Origin: Novipirellula caenicola
GTDB lineage: Bacteria; Planctomycetota; Planctomycetia; Pirellulales; Pirellulaceae
Assembly: GCF_039545035.1 (NCBI RefSeq)
Contig: NZ_BAABRO010000012.1
Coordinates: 62,001-126,000 of the forward strand
Length of the DNA stretch: 64,000 bases
Reading direction: 5' to 3'
Both the position numbers and the translations under genes were made by a program. Numbering within the stretch: position 1 is the stretch's first letter; every line of letters begins with the position of its first letter. The notes beneath the pieces are model-generated. The model searched no databases, had not been told where the DNA came from, and worked only from the letters and a program-made list of their open reading frames with translations. Of this stretch, positions 10,077-20,897 are shown piece after piece.

Positions 10077-10610
10077 ATGCTGCGACTCTCACTGCTTATC
10101 GTCGTTCTACTGCTGAATCCTGCGTTTGGCGAGGACGGCGAAATCCGTTCTGATGCCGAGTCGACGGTTCCGAAAGCGAACGCACCGCAGGTTGCCCCGA
10201 CATCCTTTCCCTTCTTCGCTCCTCTCTCGGCGTCCGAGGCGCGGTTCGTTGGCCAGTGGCAGCAAACCATTCTACCGACCAACGAACCAGGACCGGTGTG
10301 CGAATTTGCATCCGACCGCACGTTTCGTTCCGACTCGGGGCTTGCAGGACGGTGGTGGGTCCGTGACGAACAACTGCATATTCAGTATTGGACCGACAAG
10401 CAGTCAGTTTTACCGTTCGCCGACCTTTTGCGGGGCTGGCAAGCTGAAAAGCATACCTGGAACACCACGTTTAACGACGAGGGAGACCGCGTTGAACTGG
10501 CGCTGCCAAACAAAACGTTAGAGGCCGTGCTCACGCGTATAAGTGATGAGGCGAAACGCAGCATCGCTGACCCGCCATCAACTCCCGCCGATCAAACACG
10601 CGACGAATAA
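10077..10610 (+). CDS. Secreted hypothetical protein
   Basis: 177 residues. The frame is open upstream to 9918, but the ATG at 10077 follows a strong GGAGG and starts a signal peptide (MLRLSLLIVVLLLNPAFGED). The mature part has a lipocalin-like rhythm (VGQWQQTI..., F..DRTFRSDSGLAGRWWVRDEQLHIQYW), the pattern of small planctomycete proteins that compare G-x-W strands, but no family can be named. It is probably periplasmic or surface-exposed. It lies just before a long repeat array. Confidence 0.6.
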   Translation: MLRLSLLIVVLLLNPAFGEDGEIRSDAESTVPKANAPQVAPTSFPFFAPLSASEARFVGQWQQTILPTNEPGPVCEFASDRTFRSDSGLAGRWWVRDEQLHIQYWTDKQSVLPFADLLRGWQAEKHTWNTTFNDEGDRVELALPNKTLEAVLTRISDEAKRSIADPPSTPADQTRDE

Positions 10611-10639
10611 CAGAACCTCCCCTTGCTAGCGACCATTGT

Positions 10640-11625
10640 CTGCTTCGAATCTTTCTGTCGCACCAATCTTTCTGTCCTTAACTCCGGCATGAGCATTTTC
10701 TCACGCAGGAACAATACGGCTGCAGATCCAGTGAATTGACATTCTGCTAGGTACCCTACGAAAATCCCGTTCGTTAAACGCTGTCTAGTATTGGGTAGAC
10801 AGAAAAATGGGTGCGACAGAAAGATAAGAGCACTTGGCCCAACGGCGACTCAATCGCAAACAATCGTTCCGTCTGCAACGCTGCACCGTACGTCGTCTAA
10901 TTTTTTTCTCCTCCTGCGTGCGAAGCTTTGGGGAAGGAAAAATAGAAGTTGCAGTTAGTAGCGACCATTTTCCTGCCCAACCACAGGTTGCCGGGATCCC
11001 ATCAGCCATCAAATCACGTGTTTGCACCGACTGCGATTCCCACATTCCCTGCAACCAAGAAACTTTCTGTCGCACCAATCTTTCTGTCCTTATCTCCCGC
11101 ATGAGCATTTTCTCACGCAGGAACAATACGGCTGCAGATCCAGTGAATTAACTTTCTGCTAGGTACCCTACGAACATCCCGTTTGTTAAACGCTGTCTGG
11201 TATTGGGTAGACAGAAAAATTGGTGCGACAGAAAGATAAGAGCACTTGGCCCAACGGCGACTTGTCATCAAACCTTCTTTCTCCTCCCGCGTGCGAAGCG
11301 TTTCGCAACAAACAACAAAGTTACATTTAATAGCGAACATTTTCCTGCCCCTCTCATCTTCCTGCCCAACCGTAGGTTGCCGGGATACCATCAGCCATCA
11401 AGTCGCGTGTTTGCAGCGACTGCGATTCCCACATTCCCTGAAACCAGGAATTTTTCTGTCACACCAATCTTCCTGTCCTTATTTCCCGCATGACCATTTT
11501 CTCACGCAGGAACAATACGGCTCTAGAACCAGCGAATTGACTTTCTGCTAGGTACCCTACGAAAATCCCGTTCGTTAAACGCTGTCTGGTATTGGGTAGA
11601 CAGAAAACACGGTTGCGACGGAACG
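10640..11625. repeat. Tandem array of about 400-bp units with paired 12-bp boxes (AATCTTTCTGTC type)
   Basis: Three copies of one element start at 10648, 11060 and 11449 (spacings 412 and 389 bp). Each begins with two direct 12-bp boxes 17 bp apart (AATCTTTCTGTC-gcacc-AATCTTTCTGTC at 10648-10676) and ends about 120 bp later with two inverted boxes, also 17 bp apart (10798-10826; 11210-11238). The third right end (11599-11627) is degenerate. Between copies there are related CATTTTCCTGCC boxes (near 10968 and 11338-11370) and a shared block with 'aggttgccggga..ccatcagccatcaa'. No protein frame is supported. The element is probably a non-autonomous mobile or structural repeat. Confidence 0.8.
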
Positions 11626-12324
11626 AGGAGCGTCCCTAGTGCACATTCGTCGGGCTACATATTGCCGCGGTTTTCGAGTCTCTGCTCACGATCGCGATTG
11701 CTAAGCAGACTTTCACGCGTGGGCATCGCTACGAACCTGATTGCATCAAGATCGAACGTTGAGAGCCGATGGATGGACGGTCGATAGCGTTTCCCAGTTG
11801 CATCGCGACACACCTTTATTAACGCCGCTTCTTTCGTCGATAAATCTCTGCGGTTCGATCAACTCGCATCCAAACCGAAGCATCTATCACAGCAAACCAT
11901 GCACAGCAAACCATGTCTATCGACCGGCGCACTTGACCAACTATGCGTGGACCATCACAGGAATCCGCACGCACATCCCGGCGTTACATGATAACGCATC
12001 CGCAATTCGACAACGTGCAAGTAGCAAACTTTTCCTCAGTCCACTGGACCTGGGTGCAAAACAAGCCCATGCACTCACAAAAAAATTTTTCCAAAACTTG
12101 ATCCCGATCTAGTGTATAGACCTCTTTTTTTCGCGTCAGCGATCCGTTCCAATTTCTTGTAATCTTCTAAGCATCGTTGCCGACAAGCAATCTTCCAGTG
12201 GGTCAAAGCCACTTAGATTGCAAAGACCAATTCGGTAGATGTGCTGAATGTCATCGACCAAGTGGCTATTCAGCAGGCGATTCTTACTTTTCCTTTTTCA
12301 GCGTCCCTTTTTCAGGAACAGGCG
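11626..12324. other. Gene-free interval upstream of the giant surface protein
   Basis: About 700 bp without a supported gene. Its last 200 bp must hold the promoter and leader of the large surface protein. A T-rich tract lies at 12120-12135 and pyrimidine-rich leader sequence at 12285-12315. I could not identify a confident -35/-10 pair. Confidence 0.4.
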
Positions 12325-15300
12325 ATGGCGGCAACCCAATCAGTAACAAAGCGGACAAGCAATAGGCGAGCAACCAAGCGGAACCGACGTTGTTTGAACA
12401 AACGACTGCGAATGGAAACACTTGAGCAACGCCGACTGCTTGCAGCCGACACGGGACTCACAGGAATTGTTTTTAGCGACGTAAACCAAAACGGCAAACA
12501 AGAATCCAGTGAGGTATCGGTCGCGGATACAACCGTGTATTTAGACCTCAACGACAACGGCATGCTCGACAACGCCGAGCCATCGACCACCACCGACGAG
12601 TATGGCCAGTACGCGTTCGATGACCTGGATCCTGGAACCTACGTCGTACGTCAAGCACTGCCCCAGGGAGTTGATCAAACGGCTCCACACGATCAAGAAG
12701 CCTTTTTGTATGCGTTTGATCGCGCCACCAATCCTGATCAAATCCTGCGACTTGATCCCACCACCGGAAGCCTGTTGTCGACAATCCCTTCGCCCGTCAA
12801 CTTGGGTGCCAACTACATCGGAATGGCGTTCGACGGCACCTCGCTCTTCATCGCCGATGCACAGACCGACACGCTCTATGAAGTGGATCCCAATACAGGA
12901 AGTCTAATTGACTCGGATTATCTAGGCCTCAATATCGACGGAGTCGCGGCGTTAAACGACAAGGTCTACCTTTCCGATCCCACCTTGGACAGAATTTTCG
13001 AATTTGACCCGGTCACTGACACCATTACGAACGAGTATTCCGTTTCCGATGGAACAACAACATTCAATCTGGTCGGCGGTTTAGATGCGTTTGAGAACCC
13101 AGATCAATTAGTCGCGACCACGGGATCGAATCGCCTCGTCTTTTTTGATCCGGAAACGGGTGCCGTGCAAGACATTTTTGCTCACGGTGGTGAAACCGAT
13201 ATCGCTGCGGCGGTTGTCGGGCAACACCTTCATCTGACCTACGATGGTCCGGAATACTATGGAGCGGTCATTTTCGATCGGAGCGGAGCGTACATCGACT
13301 CGTACGTCATCAACAACGGCAACAACAACCTGACCGTGCGTGCTTTGGCGGGCAAGCTTGTCGTCGAGACCTCGCATCGCGTGCAACTCGCCGCAGGGGA
13401 AACGGCAACCGGACTTGATTTCGGCCTTTTCGATACTCGGGGTGAAATCGCAGGCAAGCAGTTTATCGATCGTGACGGCAACGGACAATGGGATGCTGGT
13501 GAACTTCCAAACAGCGGTGTTACGGTCTACTTGGATCTGAATGACAATGGCGAGCATGACGATGGCGAGCCGACTCAGGTCACGGGTGATGACGGCGAAT
13601 ACGTATTTCAGGACCTATTGCCGGGGAACTACGTCGTTCGCGAAATTCCGCCGGAGCGTTTTGAGCAAACATCGCCGAACAACGAATCAGGGATACTGTT
13701 TGGCATTCGCCACGGTGTTAGTCCCGACGAGATCTTTCGCATTGACCCAATCGACGGATCGGTTATCAGTCAAATGAGTCCCGCGTACGACGTCACAATC
13801 TTCCGAGTCGGGCTGGCTTTTGATGGCAAGTCGTTGTTTGTCGTTGACGCCAATACCGACACCGTCGTCGAAATCGATCCCGAGACGGGAGCCGAACTCG
13901 ACCGCGACTCGATTGGTCCCGGCGACTATGACGGAATCGCGTCACTTCGCGGTTTGCTCTACATCTCGGATTACGATGCCGACGATATCAAGATCTTTGA
14001 TCCGGTCAGCGATACAGTGATCGGCACGCTGGACATCGATGGCCTGAACAATGGAAAAAATATCGTCGGTGGCCTCGGGGCAATCCAAAACCCCGATGCA
14101 TTGGTAGCCACGACAGGATCGAACGACGTGATCTTCATTGATCCCGTTACCGGCGTGATCGTTTCGCAATTTACGCACAACGGCCAGAATGATCAGGGGG
14201 TCGCCGTGCTTGGTGACCAGATTCTGCTGTCGTACACGAGCGCGCTTACCGGCATTGTTGCGTTTGATCGCAGTGGAGCGTTCAAGCGATCATTTCTGAC
14301 TAACTATCCCTACTACGGGTTGGCTGGCAAAAACGTCAGCGACTCGGCACATCGCGTCTCACTAGGCGTTGCAGACACAATCGCCGGACTCAATTTTGGG
14401 AATCTGCCTCTGAACAAGATCCCGGTCCCGGACGCTGGGGGACCATACGTGATTGACGAAGGCGACGGCGTAACGCTAGACGCATCGGCGTCCACTGATG
14501 GCGACAATGACGATTTGACCTATCGCTGGGATCTCGATCTCGATGGTGAATTTGACGACGCAATCGGAGTCAGCCCGACCATCGACGCTGAGCAACTTGC
14601 CGCCTTCGGCATCGCCGACGACGGAGATTATGACATCGCCGTGTTGGTCGACGACGGTTTCGACACCAGCGTTACGGGGTCGACCATTACCATCCAAAAC
14701 GTTGCGCCGATGTTGACTGTCGAAACGAACGTCGGTTTGGGAACACGGGCAGAGAAGGCAACGGTGGATGACTCACTTACGATTCGTGGTAGTTTCACCG
14801 ACGTGGGAATCCTCGACACGCATACAGTCGTCATCGATTGGGGCGAAATCGACGACGCGGCTTCCAACGCAGATGATGACCGGACAGTACTGACGTTCGC
14901 ACCCGGTCAATCCAATGCGTTCGCGGCTGATCATCAGTACGCTACCGGGGGCATTTTTACGATCACGGTCACGGTAACCGACGATGACGGTGACGCTGCG
15001 ACCAAGATGGCATCCGAATTATGGGTCAGCGGCGTTCGTGTCGATCCGAATACAGGCGAGCTGCAGATTATCGGCACGAGTGGCAAAGACAAAATCACGG
15101 CGCGGATGACCGGCGGTAGCGATGGCGGGTCCGACGGCGGATTGGATGCCCCCAATGTTCAAGTGGTCGCGAAGCTGAAACACGGTGGATCTGATGGGGG
15201 CAGTGACGGAGGGTCTGATGGAGACGCCGACGTTTACAACTTCCATCCAGACGCTATCCGAACGGTTCGCATCGTTCTTGATGACGGTGACGACCACGCC

Positions 15301-15711
15301 GATCTCGGAGGGTCCGATGGCGACGACGATGCATGGTATGAATCATCCGTTATCGAGGGTGACGGTGGTAAAGATCGGCTGACCGGCGGTCGTGGAAACG
15401 ATCTCTTGATCGGCGGCGACGGCGACGACCAACTTAGCGGCGGCGATGGATTGGACTTGTTGATCGGTGGGCTGGGCAAGGACAAACTGAAAGGTGGCGA
15501 TGGCGACGATCTCCTTGTCGGCGGCTCTGTCGCCAATGCAGGTAACCATGCCGCGTTGGATGCCGCCATGGCCGACTGGATCAGCGGCGATCTGGCGTCC
15601 GCCCTAATCGATCTAGGCGAGTTGACGGACGACCTCGAAAAAGATGATTTGAAGGGAGAAGATGGAGTGGATCATCTGATCGATGGTGCCGGAGACAAGC
15701 CAAAGCAATAA
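12325..15711 (+). CDS. Giant extracellular LEPR-XLL protein with SdrD B-like, beta-propeller-like, PKD and RTX-type repeats
   Basis: 1,128 residues from ATG 12325 (AGGA about 8 bases upstream); the longer frame from 12241 looks like leader. The basic N-terminus ending [13 protein letters not shown] is the planctomycete LEPR-XLL export signal. Then come an SdrD B-like domain (about 45-115, [15 protein letters not shown]...[19 protein letters not shown]), a propeller-like region with (I/L)(F/R)RxDPxTGS repeats, and a second copy of both ([17 protein letters not shown]... then [11 protein letters not shown]). PKD-like domains follow ([20 protein letters not shown]). The C-terminal part has Gly-Ser-Asp repeats and RTX nonapeptides ([20 protein letters not shown]) that should bind calcium. 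Probably a cell-surface or secreted adhesive protein. It has no visible enzyme domain. Confidence 0.85.
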   Translation: MAATQSVTKRTSNRRATKRNRRCLNKRLRMETLEQRRLLAADTGLTGIVFSDVNQNGKQESSEVSVADTTVYLDLNDNGMLDNAEPSTTTDEYGQYAFDDLDPGTYVVRQALPQGVDQTAPHDQEAFLYAFDRATNPDQILRLDPTTGSLLSTIPSPVNLGANYIGMAFDGTSLFIADAQTDTLYEVDPNTGSLIDSDYLGLNIDGVAALNDKVYLSDPTLDRIFEFDPVTDTITNEYSVSDGTTTFNLVGGLDAFENPDQLVATTGSNRLVFFDPETGAVQDIFAHGGETDIAAAVVGQHLHLTYDGPEYYGAVIFDRSGAYIDSYVINNGNNNLTVRALAGKLVVETSHRVQLAAGETATGLDFGLFDTRGEIAGKQFIDRDGNGQWDAGELPNSGVTVYLDLNDNGEHDDGEPTQVTGDDGEYVFQDLLPGNYVVREIPPERFEQTSPNNESGILFGIRHGVSPDEIFRIDPIDGSVISQMSPAYDVTIFRVGLAFDGKSLFVVDANTDTVVEIDPETGAELDRDSIGPGDYDGIASLRGLLYISDYDADDIKIFDPVSDTVIGTLDIDGLNNGKNIVGGLGAIQNPDALVATTGSNDVIFIDPVTGVIVSQFTHNGQNDQGVAVLGDQILLSYTSALTGIVAFDRSGAFKRSFLTNYPYYGLAGKNVSDSAHRVSLGVADTIAGLNFGNLPLNKIPVPDAGGPYVIDEGDGVTLDASASTDGDNDDLTYRWDLDLDGEFDDAIGVSPTIDAEQLAAFGIADDGDYDIAVLVDDGFDTSVTGSTITIQNVAPMLTVETNVGLGTRAEKATVDDSLTIRGSFTDVGILDTHTVVIDWGEIDDAASNADDDRTVLTFAPGQSNAFAADHQYATGGIFTITVTVTDDDGDAATKMASELWVSGVRVDPNTGELQIIGTSGKDKITARMTGGSDGGSDGGLDAPNVQVVAKLKHGGSDGGSDGGSDGDADVYNFHPDAIRTVRIVLDDGDDHADLGGSDGDDDAWYESSVIEGDGGKDRLTGGRGNDLLIGGDGDDQLSGGDGLDLLIGGLGKDKLKGGDGDDLLVGGSVANAGNHAALDAAMADWISGDLASALIDLGELTDDLEKDDLKGEDGVDHLIDGAGDKPKQ

Positions 15712-15839
15712 AGCTGCCGCATTAGTCGGCCCTTCGAAGCATTCCAATTCGTGCCAAGTCGATCTTGACCAAGTCAAGGTGATGGACGGTGCGGATGCAG
15801 GAACGCCGGAGCGCATTTAGCGCATCCAGGGACGCAGCA

Positions 15840-16480
15840 CTTTTATCGGGCATCGCATCCAGGGACGCAGCACACTTTCATGGGGGACGCAGTACTTCCA
15901 TGGGGCGGTGCGGCACACCCCTGCGGGAGCATGCCCGATAATCTGACGAGATTGGACGAATCAACGAACGCTAAACTTGAAGCGATTTGCTAGCAGCCAA
16001 GTGAGCGACCCCACGTATGGGCGGATTGCATTAAGCCTGAAAACAAGCTCTGTCCCTTCCTGAAACGTCAGTCGGATACCATCCCCAAATAGGCTCTGTC
16101 CCTGATTAGTTACTGCGATACCCAGAGTCCCCGCATCCAAGCATTTTTCTGTCGCACCAATCTTTCTGTCGTCACTGCTGAGTCCAGGGATGCCGTGCTG
16201 AGTCCATGAGTCCAGGCATGAGTCCAGGAACGCAGCACTTTTACGGGGCAACGCTGCCCCCCCCCTTTTTTCGGGGCATGCCCGATAATCCGACGATATT
16301 GGACGGTTCAACAAACAAACACGAAGCGATTTGCTAGCGGCCATGCGAGCGCCCCCACGTATGGACGGATTGAATGAAGCCTGAAAACAAGCTCTGTCCT
16401 TTCAGAGAACGTCAGGCAAACTCCCCCGTACAGGCTTGTCGGATACCGTCCCAAAACAAGCTCTGTCCCTGATGAGTTCA
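15840..16480. repeat. Duplicated intergenic repeat block (two diverged copies about 350-370 bp apart)
   Basis: Copy A (about 15928-16112) and copy B (about 16276-16478) share, in order, 'gcatgcccgataat', 'gcgatttgctagc', 'cccacgtatgg', 'aagcctgaaaacaagctctgtcc' and 'ctctgtccctgat'. Short direct repeats ('ccagggacgcagcac' and variants) precede both copies at 15818-15890 and 16215-16245. A paired 12-bp box element (TTTTTCTGTC...ATCTTTCTGTC) sits between them at 16142-16169. The minus-strand frames across both copies translate to similar peptides (TELVFRLxxIRPYVG), but these look like repeat-derived frames with no start signals. Copy B interrupts the lyase relic next to it. Confidence 0.7.
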
Positions 16481-16482
16481 GC

Positions 16483-16643
16483 GCCGTGGCCCAAACAATC
16501 GTGTCTCCCGGGTTGACCTGATTGGACTGAATCAGCGATTCCAGTTCATCTTCTGAACGAACTGTATGCTCGCTGCCAAATGCTAGCAAGATTGCTAGTG
16601 AGACGGAGTACAGAACGCAGACGATGACAAGATTTTGTCGCAT
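16483..16643 (-). pseudogene. Relic: N-terminus of a PL6-type polysaccharide lyase, cut by a repeat
   Basis: The minus-strand frame from ATG 16643 begins with a signal-peptide-like segment (MRQNLVIVCVLYSVSLAILLA) and then SEDELESLIQSNQVNPGDTIVWA. This matches the start of PL6 lyases and the intact neighbour downstream of 16751 (SDLKPVLKQVTPGDVIVLANG). After about 53 codons similarity ends exactly where the duplicated repeat block (copy B) begins. The rest of the lyase is not found in the following kilobase. I read it as a truncated duplicate or the leftover of an ancestral tandem lyase pair. The frame runs on to 16308 through repeat sequence, so a short chimeric peptide could still be made. 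Confidence 0.6.
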
Positions 16644-16750
16644 GGCGTTTACCGATGTATCGCTGGACGATAACTCGCAACGCTACGATGTTACGCGATC
16701 CGTAGTCGGACACGGACTTTCGTCAATTTGTCTGATTGAAGCTTTGCCGA

Positions 16751-18172
16751 TTACGGTTTGAGCGGCCTCCGCCAGATTGGGCCTGTCGTGTTCTCCAAAT
16801 CACGGATCGTGAACGTCGTACCAGGATCATCGCAACCCGCAAAATGCGCCTTTCGCGGTTCTCCGTCGATGTCCATCTCGACCTCACACGGCTGATCGCT
16901 TTGCAAGGTTTTCGAACTCGTGGGGCGGAGTATTCCATCCTCTGCTCGCGTCAGCTTGATCTCGACTCGCTGCATCTCGACCAAATCCGCGCCACGAGTC
17001 GCGTCCGCTTGACATTTGTTACCGATCCAATTGAATCTGTCTGGCTTATTTTGAACGCGGAACAATTCCCATTTTCCAGGTAGAAAAACGTTGTGGATAA
17101 TAAGACACTCCGAAGGCACAACGGTCACGCGTTTGCTGGGACTGACGCCAATTTCCATCGATACTTTGCAGTCGATAAGCGTATTGTGTGCGATTAGTGC
17201 ATTGGTGACCGGAGCATAGCCATTCAATGGCCCGTCCGGTATTCCATTCATCAAGCAAATCGCTGCACGTTCGGCATCACCGCGTAAACCTTCAAAGTAG
17301 TTGTTGGTAACACGATGATCGCTACCGATGATCCGTACGCCCCCGGTTCCCTTTGCTTGATGACCTAAAAAGATATTGCCATCGACTAGGCACCGATGGC
17401 CGTGACGTAACGTCAACGCTCCTTGACACCGTTCAAATAGGTTGTGTCGATAGGTATTTTCGCAGGATTTGTTTGAGACAATTTCCGCCTCGCCGTTGCA
17501 GCGTTCGAAATAATTCTCTTCGACAATCGTCTTGCTGACGAACTCCGATACATCGCTTGTTCCGATCCGAATCGTCTCGCCGCCGTTTTTACCTAGTTCA
17601 GGTCTTGGACCAAAATGGTTATGATCGATCCGGTGCGATCCTGGCGTTTCGGCCACCCACACGACCAGCGTCGTGCCAGCGTTGGACTTACCGGCAAAAT
17701 AACAGTGGTCGACCCGGTTGCGGGTCCCATACACATTCAACCACCGCGACTCTTTGCTGCTGCCGGATTCAGTCTGTGCGAAGGAACAATCGGTGACTCG
17801 ACAGTCATGCGCATGGATCGAACTTTTCGTGCGAAAGTCAAAAACGTCACTGGTACCGACGGGATTGACAAACGAGAGTCCTGACACTGTGACGTGGGAT
17901 CCTGACACGCGGAATTCAATCGCTCCGGTCAACACCACTTCACCTGGTGACTCGGCCCTGATCTGGATCGGCTGATCGCTTGTGCCAGCGAGCGATTCAA
18001 ATTTTAGTTTTGGATCCGTCCATGTACCGTTAGCAAGCACAATGACATCCCCTGGTGTGACCTGTTTAAGGACGGGTTTCAGATCAGAATCTGGAGTGAT
18101 GCGGAACTCGCCCGCGAAAACATTGCCCACCGAATAACCGAGCACGACGCAGATCAGTATTCGAGTTAACAT
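16751..18172 (-). CDS. Polysaccharide lyase family 6 (alginate lyase / chondroitinase B-like)
   Basis: 473 residues from ATG 18172, chosen because it begins a signal peptide (MLTRILICVVLGYSVGNVFAGEF); an upstream ATG at 18274 adds 34 residues with no such property. The chain is a right-handed beta-helix (many V..N.F..C.GA turns). Family landmarks: GETIRIG; EIVSNKSCENTYRHN with K235; and LTLRHGH with R256. The 21-residue spacing equals that of the catalytic Lys250 and Arg271 of chondroitinase B. PL6 enzymes cleave alginate or dermatan by beta-elimination outside the cytoplasm; the substrate cannot be told from sequence. It is last in a same-strand run with a sugar-isomerase-like protein and a Gfo/Idh oxidoreductase, which suggests uronate use. 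Confidence 0.85.
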   Translation of the reverse strand: MLTRILICVVLGYSVGNVFAGEFRITPDSDLKPVLKQVTPGDVIVLANGTWTDPKLKFESLAGTSDQPIQIRAESPGEVVLTGAIEFRVSGSHVTVSGLSFVNPVGTSDVFDFRTKSSIHAHDCRVTDCSFAQTESGSSKESRWLNVYGTRNRVDHCYFAGKSNAGTTLVVWVAETPGSHRIDHNHFGPRPELGKNGGETIRIGTSDVSEFVSKTIVEENYFERCNGEAEIVSNKSCENTYRHNLFERCQGALTLRHGHRCLVDGNIFLGHQAKGTGGVRIIGSDHRVTNNYFEGLRGDAERAAICLMNGIPDGPLNGYAPVTNALIAHNTLIDCKVSMEIGVSPSKRVTVVPSECLIIHNVFLPGKWELFRVQNKPDRFNWIGNKCQADATRGADLVEMQRVEIKLTRAEDGILRPTSSKTLQSDQPCEVEMDIDGEPRKAHFAGCDDPGTTFTIRDLENTTGPIWRRPLKP

Positions 18173-18317
18173 CGTGCGAGTTCCGATGGCCGTGTTCCGA
18201 GCCGCGAAAGATTGCCAACACACTGCTTTCGCAGAGCCAATGGCGAGATTTGTTAGCATGAGTGATTGTTCCATGAAGGGAAGGATGAAAGGTCATTCAA
18301 AAATTCGAACGCGCACT

Positions 18318-19226
18318 CTAGCTGAGCCAATTGCGTAATACTTGAAGATCACGTCGCAGCGCTTCGATATTAGCCTGCGTGCCCTCTTTGTCGAGATACT
18401 CGACGTGCAACGAAATCGGCCCGTTAAATCCATCGGCTTTGACCATTTCGAAAAATTTGGGGTCAACACGTCCCGTTCCCAACGGAACATGTTTGGCCTT
18501 GCGACCGTCCCATTGGAAATCTTTGACAAACAAAGCACCGATGTGCGGCTTCACAACATCGTAAAGCACGGGCCAAGATAGACCGGCTTCGACGGTGGCG
18601 TGGCGGATATCAAAAGCGAGTCCGACTTGGTCTTTGGGAATGTCCTGCAGCAAACCGAACATGTCCCACAGCGTTGCGCCGACATACTTCGCATCGGAAT
18701 GGTTTTGATAGAACGCCGTCATCCCTAAATCGCGGTTGAAAGCGGCGAGCTCCTGCACCTGCGGACGGATCTCATCCAACTGAGGAAGAATTCGCTTGTT
18801 GAGATCATATTGGTAAAACCCCATTCGGTACGAATTGATTCCCAACGACTTGGCAGTCCGCAATACCTTTTCACTTAGTGGCTCCGACGGATTCAACACG
18901 TCCGAGGCCATCGTGGTGACTTCCAAATTGCGTTTCTTCAGCGCCTCTACCAGCTTTGGCAGATCGTCTTCGACACGTTCGGGCAGCACGTGGCCCTTGT
19001 TGCGGACCGTTGCCTCGATCCCGACAAAGCCAAGTTCTGCCACCACATCGGCAAGCTCGTCGTAAGACAGATCCTGAAGATATTTCTCAAACACACAAAT
19101 GCGATAGTCCTTCATCAAGGCATCCGCCGCATTAGCCAGCGGTCCAGCTGAAACGGCGGCGAATCCCGCTAACAACGATCGAGAAATGAATTGTCGACGC
19201 CCAAGTTCCGAATGTTCTCTTTGCAC
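18318..19226 (-). CDS. Secreted sugar phosphate isomerase/epimerase-like TIM barrel protein
   Basis: About 302 residues. I prefer the GTG at 19226, which has AGGA eight bases upstream, over the longer frame to 19265. It is followed by a twin-arginine-like leader (GRRQFISRSLLAGFAAVSAGPLANAAD). The mature part is an AP-endonuclease-2/xylose isomerase-like barrel: DVVAELGFVGIEATVRNKGH at the start, SYRMGFYQY, QNHSDAKYVG, GLAFDIRHATVEAG and FVKDFQW, with acidic and His residues placed as in metal-dependent epimerases. Family members isomerise or epimerise keto-sugars, or cleave inosose derivatives. The exported form is frequent in planctomycetes and its substrate is unknown. It lies 145 bp before the PL6 lyase and about 100 bp after the Gfo/Idh gene. 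Confidence 0.8.
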   Translation of the reverse strand: MQREHSELGRRQFISRSLLAGFAAVSAGPLANAADALMKDYRICVFEKYLQDLSYDELADVVAELGFVGIEATVRNKGHVLPERVEDDLPKLVEALKKRNLEVTTMASDVLNPSEPLSEKVLRTAKSLGINSYRMGFYQYDLNKRILPQLDEIRPQVQELAAFNRDLGMTAFYQNHSDAKYVGATLWDMFGLLQDIPKDQVGLAFDIRHATVEAGLSWPVLYDVVKPHIGALFVKDFQWDGRKAKHVPLGTGRVDPKFFEMVKADGFNGPISLHVEYLDKEGTQANIEALRRDLQVLRNWLS

Positions 19227-19329
19227 AATGATGTTCCTTTTAGATTCAAATCGCCCCCGCAGCATCGTTTTGAATTACGGAGGCCCAAAAATAGGGTGAC
19301 GGAATGAATAACGTTTGCTCAAACCACTG

Positions 19330-20661
19330 CTAAACCAAGCTGTATGGCTTTCGATAGTCTTTGTTGAGCCATTGTTCCCCGTCGGCGTCACCCTCGATGG
19401 TTTCCGTTTGTGGATTCCAAGTAATTTTCTTCCCAGACCGCACGGCGATGTTTCCTAGATGGCAAACCGTGGCGCTACGATGCCCGATGCTTATGTCTGC
19501 CGCCGGAGTCTGGCGTGTTTTGACACAGTCAATGAAGTTTTGAACGTGTGCAATGTTGGCGTACCTCTTTTCTTCGTTTGGCAGCGTCACCACATTGCCA
19601 TCGCGAACCAGAAGTTCGGGAACGTCGACCGATCTTAATAGGTCGGCAGAACTCGCTTCCAAGCCGCCTCGCCATACAAACAGGCTTCCCTTATCGCCAA
19701 TAAATTCGGTTCCCTGTTTATTGCTTGGGGTGCCAGGCGTTTGACGACAATTCATCGTCACTCCGTTGGCATACTGGTACTTCATGACGGTTTGATCCGG
19801 CGTCTCATACCAACCATTGGGATGATAAACGGCGGTTCCCTCCACACTGATCGGACCACTGTCATCCATTCCCAGTCCCCACTGAGCGATATCAAGATGG
19901 TGAGCACCGAAATTCGTCTGCTGACCGCCACTGTAGTCCCAGTAGAATCGGAACAGATAGTGAACGCGATTCTTGTTGTAGGGACGCATCGGAGCAGGGC
20001 CTAGCCAGCGGTCAAAATCGAAGTCGCTTGGCGGAACGCTATTGGGCACGGGCGATTTCGCATGATCGATCCAGTTGGGCCCAGGCAGAGTGACGTTGAC
20101 TTCTTTCACCGTGCCAATCGCTCCCGATTGCACCAACTTCGTCGCCAATTCGAACTCCAGCCCACTTCGCTGCATCGAACCGGTCTGCACAACCCGCCGG
20201 TGTTTACGAGCCGCATCGATCATCGGACGGCCTTCGCCGATCACCAAAGTCAGCGGCTTCTCGCAGTAAACGTCTTTTCCAGCTTGGCAGGCCTGGATCG
20301 TCATCAGCGCATGCCATTGGTCAGGCACCGTAACGACGACGGCGTCTAAATCTTTAGCATCGAGCAGACGACGGTAATCGTCGGTCATCATCACCGACCT
20401 CCCCGTTTGCTTATCTAGATAAGCTGCTGCTTCACCGCGATAATTAGCATCGAGATCACAGATCGCTTCGATGTTGTTCATGAAATAATTCATGTTGTTT
20501 CGCGGACCGCCTTGATTGCCAACACCGATCATGCCGACGCGAACACGCTCACTCGGTGCCTCCGCCCCGAACGTTGCGTTGTAACTATTCGCGGAAATCC
20601 CCATGAACAGACCCGCGACGGCGGACTTCTTCAAAAACGAACGGCGTGGCAACTTCGACAT
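19330..20661 (-). CDS. Gfo/Idh/MocA family oxidoreductase, Tat-exported
   Basis: 443 residues from ATG 20661, with CGGAG nine bases upstream. A twin-arginine leader (MSKLPRRSFLKKSAVAGLF) precedes a Rossmann fold with the pattern VRVGMIGVGNQG and the conserved VYCEKPLTL. The C-terminal half is the Gfo/Idh alpha/beta domain with the W..P......GAHHLDIAQWGL block. Such proteins oxidise or reduce sugars and inositols using bound NAD(P); the exported ones carry a tightly bound cofactor. The planctomycete form has many paralogues, so the substrate cannot be assigned. The order suggests one transcript running to the sugar-isomerase-like gene and the PL6 lyase. Confidence 0.85.
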   Translation of the reverse strand: MSKLPRRSFLKKSAVAGLFMGISANSYNATFGAEAPSERVRVGMIGVGNQGGPRNNMNYFMNNIEAICDLDANYRGEAAAYLDKQTGRSVMMTDDYRRLLDAKDLDAVVVTVPDQWHALMTIQACQAGKDVYCEKPLTLVIGEGRPMIDAARKHRRVVQTGSMQRSGLEFELATKLVQSGAIGTVKEVNVTLPGPNWIDHAKSPVPNSVPPSDFDFDRWLGPAPMRPYNKNRVHYLFRFYWDYSGGQQTNFGAHHLDIAQWGLGMDDSGPISVEGTAVYHPNGWYETPDQTVMKYQYANGVTMNCRQTPGTPSNKQGTEFIGDKGSLFVWRGGLEASSADLLRSVDVPELLVRDGNVVTLPNEEKRYANIAHVQNFIDCVKTRQTPAADISIGHRSATVCHLGNIAVRSGKKITWNPQTETIEGDADGEQWLNKDYRKPYSLV

Positions 20662-20897
20662 CAATAAACACTCCGAAAAGGCGGTGCAATAAAACAGAGA
20701 AAAATCTTCCAATCGGGCGTCTCGTTCTCAATCGAAAACGAGAAACGTAACCAAGAACTTATCCAACAGCCCGTAGCCTAAGTCGTGAACGGTTTGTCAC
20801 TTTCGTGACTGGTGCAACGTCAGCGGCCGGGTTTCACTATGGGCCATCCAGCATGCCTCCGGATGGCCAATCGAGGTTCATGCCTAAGCCTAAAGCA

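Noticed and set aside
11741-12112. 123-aa plus-strand frame before the surface protein
   Set aside because: No start signal, low-complexity His/Thr/Leu composition and no recognisable motif.
15961-16344. 127-aa minus-strand frame in the duplicated block
   Set aside because: The peptide (TELVFRLNAIRPYVG) is repeated in the neighbouring block copy as part of the DNA repeat. There is no start signal and the copies differ by frameshifts.
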